Source of the DNA: GWF2-43-63 sp035390965
Lineage (GTDB): Bacteria > Bacteroidota > Bacteroidia > Bacteroidales > DTU049
Direction: 5' to 3'
Assembly: GCA_035390965.1 (NCBI GenBank)
Contig: DAOPKE010000022.1
Span: forward strand, 1 to 33,874
DNA: 33,874 bases
The position numbers and the translations under genes were made by a program. How positions within the stretch are numbered: the stretch's first letter is position 1; the number at the start of each line of letters is the position of its first letter. This document shows positions 8,703 to 15,664 of the stretch, piece by piece. A model generated the notes under the pieces. It did no database searches. It was not told the DNA's origin and worked only from the letters and a program-made list of their open reading frames with translations.

Positions 8703-8772
8703 TATTTCGTATTTCTGATTTTGTATTTCTAATTTCGTATTTCTAATTTCGTATTTCTAATTTCGTATTTCA
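8703..8772 (-). repeat. 7-bp tandem array B, right side of S23-type cassette 1
   Basis: Ten exact-register heptamers; on the minus strand they read as alternating AGAAATA and CGAAATT units (14-bp higher-order period). The orientation is inverted relative to array A. The last unit ends on the final base of the phosphopantetheinyl transferase stop codon (8770-8772). Confidence 0.88.
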
Positions 8773-9417
8773 TTCCGGCTCATGCGCCACAGAAATCAAC
8801 AGATTTTGAAATTGCCGCAAGTGCAGATCAAATGGAAATTGTTTTGATTTAAGCCGTATAAAACCATGGGCTTTTGCTCTTTCTGTTTCAAACGGATTGA
8901 TATGAATATTTCCACGTAAAGTAATGTAGCGTTTTCCGTAAGCTTTAAAAATGGCTTCTTTAAAAGTCCAGTACATAACAGCTTTTTCAAGGTTTTCTGT
9001 TTTTTTCCACTCTTCGTGTTCTTCTGCATCCATGAATTTTTGCGTTACCTTGAGTATTTTCGGATGGATGGGTTCAATGTCGAGTCCGTGCATCAACTTC
9101 ATGTTGGGTGAAATAAGCACGGCTGAATAATCGGTACAATGTGTTATGCTGATGGAACTTTGTGGGTTTACCAGAAATGGCTTGTTGTCGTCGTCGTAAT
9201 ATATGCGATAAATATAGTCGGTTTTTACAAGTTGGCGTATCAGTGCTCTGTAACTTAACCATTGACGTCGTCTTGTATCGTTTCCAAATGAAGCCAGTGT
9301 GTCAAATTCTTCTTTATTCAGAAACAACATGGATATGAGCTCATCAACACTTTCGGTGATGTGCCACAGACCCATTTGCAGGTCAGGTTTTATCCATTCG
9401 TGATATACAAGAGGCAT
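8770..9417 (-). CDS. 4'-phosphopantetheinyl transferase superfamily protein
   Basis: A 215-aa Sfp-like enzyme. The signatures are present: SISITH with His93, the Mg-binding GLDIEP (Asp113, Glu115) and YWTFKEAIFKAYGKR with Glu154 in the WxxKEA motif at 150-155. It transfers the phosphopantetheine arm from CoA to a Ser of a carrier protein. No acyl or peptidyl carrier gene is in the window, so the target is unknown; Bacteroidota often use such an enzyme for fatty-acid ACP. It starts 9 bases after the endonuclease stop, so the two are probably cotranscribed. Its stop codon is embedded in repeat array B. Confidence 0.9.
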   Translation of the reverse strand: MPLVYHEWIKPDLQMGLWHITESVDELISMLFLNKEEFDTLASFGNDTRRRQWLSYRALIRQLVKTDYIYRIYYDDDNKPFLVNPQSSISITHCTDYSAVLISPNMKLMHGLDIEPIHPKILKVTQKFMDAEEHEEWKKTENLEKAVMYWTFKEAIFKAYGKRYITLRGNIHINPFETERAKAHGFIRLKSKQFPFDLHLRQFQNLLISVAHEPE

Positions 9418-9426
9418 ACGTAAAAA

Positions 9427-10467
9427 TCAATGCATAATTACGAATTCTTTTTCAGTAATGCCGGATTTGAAAATAAATTTCAGAAAATAAAATCCTTCAG
9501 GTAAATGACCTGTTTCAATCAGGTTTTCCGTGATTTCTTCTGTTATGACACGCCCTTGTAAATCACATAAATACACGTGTTCCGGTCGTTCAGAAGTTGC
9601 ATAACGAATGGAAATATTATTATCGGCCGGATTTGGAAAAATGGAAACGATTTGCTGAAAACCATTTTCCAAGCCAGATGTAGGCCCCCAGATTGAATAG
9701 ACCCAGTCGGGATTATCCACAAATGGATTGCGGTTGTGCTGAATGCCATACACATCATTGTTTCGTTCAATTTCTTTGGTGCTTACAGAGTCAAGTGCAT
9801 GCCACTGAAGCAGCATGTTTTCAGTCCATGAACTCAGATCTCCGCCACTGAATGATTCTCCGCTCCACGAGGGCATTTCATCTTTGTAGCGTACACACAT
9901 GTAAAAATAAATCCGCGCAAAATCGCCTTTGAAACTATCAATGGGTTCGAAAACAGTGCCGGTGTAGCCGGGAAAACCACATGGACCCAGTTTGCTTCCA
10001 TTCTGCGATGTCCATGATGCAGAACTGACTTCACCAAAAGGAAAATTGCTGCGCTGACCATTCACTTTCCCATCGGTGGGCACTACATGAAACATGTCGC
10101 TATACATGGGTAAAGAACCGCCAAACCAGCTCTGTGGAACCGAATGCTCCCGGTTGTAACAATCGCCTTCGCTGTTGTAGTTTCCACACTGATCGGTAAC
10201 AAATGTGAACTCATAGGGTGGCGTTCCGCCCGGGATATCGCTGTACATATCCCATACTTTTCCGTTGGACTTTTTGTCTGTAATCGGATATACATCCCAT
10301 AAATCGTCATAAACGGTAATTGTGTATCCGGTGGAAATGATATTGTGTAAAGCTGTTTTTAATGCGCTTCCGGTCAGTCCTTCAGCATCGTCATAATATC
10401 CGGTGGGTGCTTGTGCAATGGCAAAAAGAGGCACCAAACATACCCATATCAAAATCCATTTTTTCAT
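9427..10467 (-). CDS. secreted endonuclease I family nuclease with T9SS sorting domain
   Basis: A 346-aa protein. Signal peptide 1-19 (cleavage AIAQ|A). The endonuclease I domain carries NREHSVPQSWF (106-115, His108) and SDMFHVVPTDGKVNGQRSN, the beta-beta-alpha-metal active site of the EndA/NucM family. Residues from about 275 form a T9SS type A C-terminal domain: FPNPADNNISI, then a DLQGR-like turn, LPEGFYFLKF and a terminal strand. It should be exported across the outer membrane by T9SS and kept at the surface or released to degrade extracellular DNA or RNA, probably for nutrient or phosphate recovery. The start is supported by a -7 box 4 bases upstream. Confidence 0.93.
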   Translation of the reverse strand: MKKWILIWVCLVPLFAIAQAPTGYYDDAEGLTGSALKTALHNIISTGYTITVYDDLWDVYPITDKKSNGKVWDMYSDIPGGTPPYEFTFVTDQCGNYNSEGDCYNREHSVPQSWFGGSLPMYSDMFHVVPTDGKVNGQRSNFPFGEVSSASWTSQNGSKLGPCGFPGYTGTVFEPIDSFKGDFARIYFYMCVRYKDEMPSWSGESFSGGDLSSWTENMLLQWHALDSVSTKEIERNNDVYGIQHNRNPFVDNPDWVYSIWGPTSGLENGFQQIVSIFPNPADNNISIRYATSERPEHVYLCDLQGRVITEEITENLIETGHLPEGFYFLKFIFKSGITEKEFVIMH

Positions 10468-10471
10468 ATTG

Positions 10472-10479
10472 CAAATATA
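10472..10479 (-). promoter_or_regulatory. -7 element (TATATTTG) of the endonuclease gene
   Basis: An exact TAnnTTTG match, reading on the minus strand, ends only 4 bases before the ATG at 10467. Transcription from it would start at or next to the initiation codon, giving an almost leaderless mRNA. No good -33 TTG is visible. Confidence 0.5.
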
Positions 10480-10542
10480 ACATGTAAAGGTACGAAATTT
10501 TTGCTGTTTTTAATGGAAATGATTTGGTTTTTGGCGTATATT

Positions 10543-10677
10543 TTAGGAAATGTCTATCAAAAAGCGCCCAAAACTTTCATAATCTGGAAATCCGACGGTG
10601 AATTTGTGCACTAACTTCGACAGAATTTTGCTTTCTTTCCAAACTTCAAGCTTCTCAAAACTATAAACGAATCTCAT
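10543..10677 (-). pseudogene. truncated four helix bundle (S23-type) gene, N-terminal fragment
   Basis: A 44-codon reading frame on the minus strand that begins MRFVYSFEKLEVWKESK and continues with KLVHKFTVGFPDYESFG. This is the first helix and first turn of S23-type proteins (FxKLxVW...FPxxExFG). After that it runs into RFLIDIS and a stop, where the family normally continues with QIRRA and three more helices. No continuation is readable in other frames in the 75 bases to the endonuclease start. I read it as a decayed copy; 44 residues could not form the bundle. It occupies the gap between polA and the endonuclease, where nothing else was found. Confidence 0.6.
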
Positions 10678-10710
10678 AATATTATTTTTTGTTTGATAAC
10701 TTCTCAACTA

Positions 10711-13500
10711 TCAATGCGCTTCCAGCCAATTTCTGCCGTCCTTTACTTCCACTTCCACCGGGACTTTTAGCGGCAATGCGGCTTTCATGAGTTTCTCGAT
10801 TTCTGGTTTTACAATTTCCAATTCTTCTTTTGGAACATCAAATACCAATTCATCGTGCACCTGTAAAATCATTTTTGTTTTCAGGTTGCTTTTTTTCAGC
10901 CAATCAAAAATATCAATCATGGCCATTTTGATCATGTCGGCTGAAGAGCCCTGAATGGGCGCGTTGATGGCATTGCGCTCGGCAAAACCTCGCACAAAAC
11001 TGTTGGTTGAATGAATGTCTTTCAGATATCTTCGCCGGTGTTTCAGTGTTTCGACATATCCATTAGCGCGTGCAAAAAGAATAGTGTCGTCCATATATTT
11101 TTTGATGCCGGGAAATTGTTCAAAATAATTATCTATAATGTCCGAAGCGTCTTTTCGGCTTATTCCAAGCCGCTCTGAGAGCCCGAATGCAGAGATTCCA
11201 TAAATGATTCCGAAATTTACCATTTTTGCATGACGACGTTGCTCGGGTTTTACATCATTCAAGGCAACTCCATACACTTTGGCTGCTGTCGCTGTATGAA
11301 TATCAATGCCTTGTCTGAATGCATCGACCATATGCTCATCACCTGAAATAGACGCAATGATGCGTAACTCAATCTGGCTGTAGTCGGCCGAAATCAGTAC
11401 ATGATTTTCATCTCGGGGGACAAAAGCTTTGCGAATTTCCTGTCCGAGTTCGGTGCGGATCGGTATGTTTTGCAAATTCGGGTTTGTTGAACTGAGGCGA
11501 CCTGTGGATGTTACTGCCTGATTATAGCTGGTGTGAACTCTGCCTGTTTCCGGATGAATCAGTTCGGGCAATGCATCAACATAGGTGTTTTGCAGTTTGC
11601 TCAAACCACGGTATTCAAGCACTTTTGCCACAATCGGATGTCGTGAAATATATTTTTGCAACACCTCTTCCGATGTGGAATATTGTTTTGTCGCCGTCTT
11701 TTTTGGCTTTTCAGCAATTTGTAATTTATCGAAAAGAATTTCACCCAATTGTTTCGGACTGGCAATGTTAAAGGGCTGTCCGGCCAGTTGATGGATGTCG
11801 GATTCCAATTGTAATATTTCTTTTCCAAGTAATTGCGAGAATTCTTTCAATGATTGCTGATCTATTCGAACGCCGCTGCGTTCCATATCTTCGAGCACTT
11901 CAATCAAAGGGGTTTCAATTTCATAAAACAGCTCTGTCATGCCGGAAATATCCAGCTCTGGTTCAAAAATTTTCCAGAGTTTCAGCGTAATGTCAGCATC
12001 TTCACATGCATAGTCTTTGAGTTTTTCTGCAGTCACATCGAAAATTGAAATTTTTTGTTTGCCGCTTCCCAGCAATTCTTCGTAAGTGATGGTTTTGTAG
12101 TTGAGGTAGTTTTCGCTCAGGTAATCGAGATTGTGACGAAGTTCGGGCTGGAGCAGGTAGTGTGCCAGCATGGTGTCGGCCAGTTTGCCTTTTATGTGAA
12201 TGCCGTGTGTTCGCATTACGGCAATATCATATTTCAGATTTTGTCCGATCTTGATGATTTTTTCATTTTCAAATATTGGTTTTAACATTTCCAATACGGA
12301 TTTGCAGAAGTCCTCGTCTTTCAGATAAACAAAAAACGCTTTTCCGGGTTCAGTGCAAAACGAAATTCCGGCCAGTGTTGCTACCAATGTATCCAATGAA
12401 TCTGTTTCGGTGTCGAAGCAGATTAGCTTTTCTTTTTTTAGTTCCGAAACAAGTTTTTCGAGATCATCTGTGTTGTCGATGAGTTTGTATTCATGTTCAT
12501 TGCTGTTGATGTTGCTGATGATGGAATCCAGTCCGGCTCTGGCTTCTACAAAGTCCTGATCAAATAAACTAGATTGACCTTGAGCAACAGCCGGCGTTTT
12601 TTCGGCAATTATGCCCATAGCATCCCACCAGCGTTTCGAAAATGTTTTGAATTCCAGCTCTTCCATAAATTTCTGCAATGGCGCAAATGGCGCAACTTTC
12701 CATTCAAGCCGCGAAGGCATGAATTGGATAGGGACATCGGTAATGATGGTGGCAAGTTGTTTTGAGATAAGAGCGGATTCTTTACCGGCCAGCACCTTTT
12801 GTTTCATGGTGGGATTTTTTATTTCATCGGCATGTGCCAGAAGATTTTCTACACTGCCGTATTCGCTGATCAGTTTTTTTGCACCCACTTCGCCGATGCC
12901 AAAAATACCTGGAATATTGTCGGCCGCATCTCCCATGATTGCAAGGATGTCAATCACTTGTTCAGGACGTTCAATTCCATAGCGGTCGCATACTTCGCGT
13001 ACTCCCCAAACTTCGGCAGCGGCGCCGAATTTGGCGGGTTTATACATGAAAATATTTTCGCTCACCAACTGGCCGAAATCCTTGTCGGGGGTCATCATAT
13101 AGGTTTGATAACCGCGGGTTTCTGCTTCTTTGGCCAGTGTTCCGATTACATCGTCGGCTTCGTATCCGTCAACTTCCAGAATGGGAATATCCATGAGTTG
13201 CAACATCTCTTTAATGTAAGGAAGTGAGATGGACAAATCATCTGGCATGGGTTCGCGGTTGGCTTTGTAAAATGCAAATTCATCATGCCTTGCTGTGGGT
13301 GCAATGGTGTCAAACGCTACTCCCAGCAAATGTGGTTTTTCTTTATTAATGAGATCGAGTATGGTGTTGCCAAAACCCAGAATGGCACTGGTGTTCAGCC
13401 CTTTTGAATTACGTACGGGATTTTTAATCATCGCGTAATAAGATCTGTATGCCAATGCCATGGCGTCGAGCAGAAATAATACCGGTTTCTTTTCTTCCAT
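10711..13500 (-). CDS. polA: DNA polymerase I
   Basis: A 929-aa protein, full length for the family, taking the ATG at 13500 (MEEKKPVLFLLDAMALAYR) rather than the longer reading. The N-terminal 5'-3' exonuclease has VDGYEADDVIG and the Asp-rich metal sites (GDAADNIPG). The 3'-5' proofreading domain is intact with FDTETDSLD (Asp363, Glu365) and the later YACEDADIT. The polymerase domain shows motif A (ADYSQIELRI), motif B (RRHAKMVNFGIIYG) and motif C (VHDELV). It works in Okazaki-fragment processing and excision repair. It is monocistronic: the 374 bp upstream hold an 8-bp repeat array, and an S23-type remnant lies just downstream. Confidence 0.97.
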   Translation of the reverse strand: MEEKKPVLFLLDAMALAYRSYYAMIKNPVRNSKGLNTSAILGFGNTILDLINKEKPHLLGVAFDTIAPTARHDEFAFYKANREPMPDDLSISLPYIKEMLQLMDIPILEVDGYEADDVIGTLAKEAETRGYQTYMMTPDKDFGQLVSENIFMYKPAKFGAAAEVWGVREVCDRYGIERPEQVIDILAIMGDAADNIPGIFGIGEVGAKKLISEYGSVENLLAHADEIKNPTMKQKVLAGKESALISKQLATIITDVPIQFMPSRLEWKVAPFAPLQKFMEELEFKTFSKRWWDAMGIIAEKTPAVAQGQSSLFDQDFVEARAGLDSIISNINSNEHEYKLIDNTDDLEKLVSELKKEKLICFDTETDSLDTLVATLAGISFCTEPGKAFFVYLKDEDFCKSVLEMLKPIFENEKIIKIGQNLKYDIAVMRTHGIHIKGKLADTMLAHYLLQPELRHNLDYLSENYLNYKTITYEELLGSGKQKISIFDVTAEKLKDYACEDADITLKLWKIFEPELDISGMTELFYEIETPLIEVLEDMERSGVRIDQQSLKEFSQLLGKEILQLESDIHQLAGQPFNIASPKQLGEILFDKLQIAEKPKKTATKQYSTSEEVLQKYISRHPIVAKVLEYRGLSKLQNTYVDALPELIHPETGRVHTSYNQAVTSTGRLSSTNPNLQNIPIRTELGQEIRKAFVPRDENHVLISADYSQIELRIIASISGDEHMVDAFRQGIDIHTATAAKVYGVALNDVKPEQRRHAKMVNFGIIYGISAFGLSERLGISRKDASDIIDNYFEQFPGIKKYMDDTILFARANGYVETLKHRRRYLKDIHSTNSFVRGFAERNAINAPIQGSSADMIKMAMIDIFDWLKKSNLKTKMILQVHDELVFDVPKEELEIVKPEIEKLMKAALPLKVPVEVEVKDGRNWLEAH

Positions 13501-13624
13501 TGAAAAAGATGTTTTTGTAAAAGTAGTTATTTTTTTAGTAGTCAGTCCCGCGTAATCAGTCCCATGCATTAATACATTATTCGTTCATTTTGTTTATTTA
13601 TTATTCTTTTATAAATGTTTTTTC

Positions 13625-13744
13625 AGCCCTTTAACCCTTTAACCATTTAGCCCTTTAACCATTTAACCATTTAGCCCTTTAACCATTTAGCCCTTTAATC
13701 GTTTAGCCCTTTAACTCTTTAGCCATTTAACCATTTATCAGTTT
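13625..13744 (+). repeat. solo 8-bp tandem array C
   Basis: Fifteen octamers in perfect register, consensus A[AG]CC[AC]TTT (AGCCCTTT, AACCATTT and one AATCGTTT), in the 374-bp gap between polA and the T9SS gene. The unit family is the same as arrays D and E around S23-type cassette 2, but no S23-type gene is here. The rest of the gap (13501-13624 and 13745-13874) is AT-rich and holds a possible -7 box, TTTCTTTG, at 13843-13850. Confidence 0.9.
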
Positions 13745-13874
13745 AATGAATCAACAACAATCATTTCCGGTCTTTACAATTCCCTAACATTTTCTTTTTC
13801 GATAATTGTTCATTCGTTCAATTTCAGATAATAAAGCGGATGTTTCTTTGCAGCATAAACCAAATGAAAAAAGT

Positions 13875-15467
13875 ATGAAAAAAGTTTTGACTGTAGTGTT
13901 GGGTTTGATCATGTCAGCTGGAATATTTGCACAGCATAGTATCGAAAACCCTTTTTTTGATCAGGTAACGTATCGTGGTGCATTCGATGCCACTACTTTA
14001 TGGACGGATGGATGGACCAACTGGGATGCCGAAAACACAACGTATCCGGCAACAACAGTTACAAAATCCGGTGAGATTACAAGCAACGAAACCTGGACTG
14101 CTTCGGATGTGTATAAAATTGAAGGGTTTTTATATGTGCGCAGTGGTGCAACGTTGACTATCGAAGCCGGCACTGTGATTCGTGGTGATAAAGCCAGCAA
14201 GGGCACTTTGATTGTGGAACGAGGTGCAAAACTGAATGCGGTTGGAACATCCGCAAATCCAATTGTTTTCACATCAAACGAAGCGGCGGGCTCGCGTGAC
14301 TATGGCGATTGGGGCGGCATTGTCCTTTGCGGAAAAGCGGCCATCAATGTGCCTGGCGGTGAAGCTCAGATTGAAGGTGGACCGACTTCGTATTATGGCG
14401 GTGGCACTTCTCCTGACAATGCTGACAACAGCGGTACGCTGAGTTATATCAGAATAGAATTTCCTGGAATTCCTTTTGTAACGGATAAGGAAATCAATGG
14501 TCTTACTCTTGGTGGTGTTGGTAGCGCCACAACCATCGATCATATACAGATTTACCGTTGTGGTGACGATGCTTTTGAATGGTTTGGCGGAACTGTAAAT
14601 GCCAAATATCTGGTTTCTTCATTCACCTGGGATGATGATTTTGATACCGATTATGGCTTCTCCGGCATGATTCAGTATGCTGTTGCTTTGCGCGATTCAT
14701 CCATTGCTGATCCGGGTTCGGGATCAAACGGTTTTGAAAGTGATAATGATGGCTCGGGTTCGGCCAATACTCCGGTAACCAATCCGATTTTTTCGAATAT
14801 TTCCATGTTTGGACCAAAAGTACTTTCAACCACAAGCATCAATACCAATTATAAAAGAGCGATGCATTTGCGCCGAAATTCGCAGATCGATATTTACAAT
14901 TCCTTTTTTGCCGGATATAAAGATGGACTTTTTGTTGATGGTTCAGCGGCCCGGCAGAATCTGGCTGAAGGCGAATTGTCTCTTTTTGGTGTAACCCTGG
15001 CTTATTGCTCTGGAAATTATTTTCCGGAAGACACCGTGAATGTTGTGCGTGATTATTACTTAACATCCTGGAGAATGAATGATACATTGACCGATCATGC
15101 TTTGCTGCAGATTGCCGATCCTTTCAATTATGGCAACCCTGATTTTCGCCCTGTGACTGGTAGTCCGGCTTTGAACGGCTCGGTTTTCAGTGGCATCATT
15201 GACCGCGAAAGCAACAATGTTGATGAGTTGATTATTTATCCAAATCCTGCAACAAACGTGCTTAATGTTGCTTTTTCTCTCCGTGACGACGAAACTGTTG
15301 TTGTTGAGATTATGGATATGAGCGGTAGAATTTGCAGCAGGGTTGTTGAAAGCAGGGAAATGGGTTCGAATGTTGTCGGAATCGATGTTCATCAACTGGA
15401 AACCGGTGTTTATTCCGTTAGGATAAAAGCCGGTTCATCTATTGCCACCATGCGCTTTTTCAAATAA
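13875..15467 (+). CDS. T9SS cargo protein, beta-helix-like surface protein
   Basis: A 530-aa secreted protein; the ATG at 13875 gives a clean signal peptide (MKKVLTVVLGLIMSAGIFAQ). The body has parallel-beta-helix-like stretches (GTVIRGDKASKGTLIVERGA, WGGIVLCGKA, DDAFEWFGGTVNAKYLV) typical of a large Bacteroidota family with no enzyme assignment. The last 80 residues are a T9SS type A sorting domain: LIIYPNPATNVLNV, MDMSGR, LETGVYSVRI, ending MRFFK. It is followed after 197 bp by a TonB-dependent receptor, a pairing often seen in this phylum that suggests a shared ligand. No catalytic motif is visible. It is probably surface exposed and may bind the receptor's substrate. Confidence 0.85.
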   Translation: MKKVLTVVLGLIMSAGIFAQHSIENPFFDQVTYRGAFDATTLWTDGWTNWDAENTTYPATTVTKSGEITSNETWTASDVYKIEGFLYVRSGATLTIEAGTVIRGDKASKGTLIVERGAKLNAVGTSANPIVFTSNEAAGSRDYGDWGGIVLCGKAAINVPGGEAQIEGGPTSYYGGGTSPDNADNSGTLSYIRIEFPGIPFVTDKEINGLTLGGVGSATTIDHIQIYRCGDDAFEWFGGTVNAKYLVSSFTWDDDFDTDYGFSGMIQYAVALRDSSIADPGSGSNGFESDNDGSGSANTPVTNPIFSNISMFGPKVLSTTSINTNYKRAMHLRRNSQIDIYNSFFAGYKDGLFVDGSAARQNLAEGELSLFGVTLAYCSGNYFPEDTVNVVRDYYLTSWRMNDTLTDHALLQIADPFNYGNPDFRPVTGSPALNGSVFSGIIDRESNNVDELIIYPNPATNVLNVAFSLRDDETVVVEIMDMSGRICSRVVESREMGSNVVGIDVHQLETGVYSVRIKAGSSIATMRFFK

Positions 15468-15491
15468 CATACATCTGAACCTCTCATGAAT

Positions 15492-15526
15492 CAGCTGGGC
15501 ATAACTGAAAAGTTATGCTCATGCTG
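15492..15526 (+). terminator. hairpin terminator after the T9SS cargo gene
   Basis: GCATAACT-GAAA-AGTTATGC is an 8-bp perfect stem with a GNRA-type loop. It extends outward through G-U and G-C pairs to CAGC/GCTG with a single bulged base. It lies 25 bases past the stop and is followed by T-containing AT-rich sequence. It separates the cargo gene from the receptor gene. Confidence 0.65.
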
Positions 15527-15664
15527 CTTTGTGTAATGTGAATTTATTATTAGTAACATTGGTTTTTTACTAACAATTTCCTGACAGAAAAAAGATGCAT
15601 TAATAAAGCAGTTTTAATTACAGGGTAATATTTGAAATGGAAATTTGCAGTACAAATCAGTTGT

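Noticed and set aside
7999..8772. Insertion sequence or retroelement
   Set aside because: There is no transposase or reverse transcriptase and no target-site duplication visible. The structure is reported as a repeat-flanked cassette only.
10678..10710. Intrinsic terminator after polA
   Set aside because: A short TTGATA/TATCAA stem is present but is weak and is followed by A-rich rather than T-rich sequence on the polA transcript.
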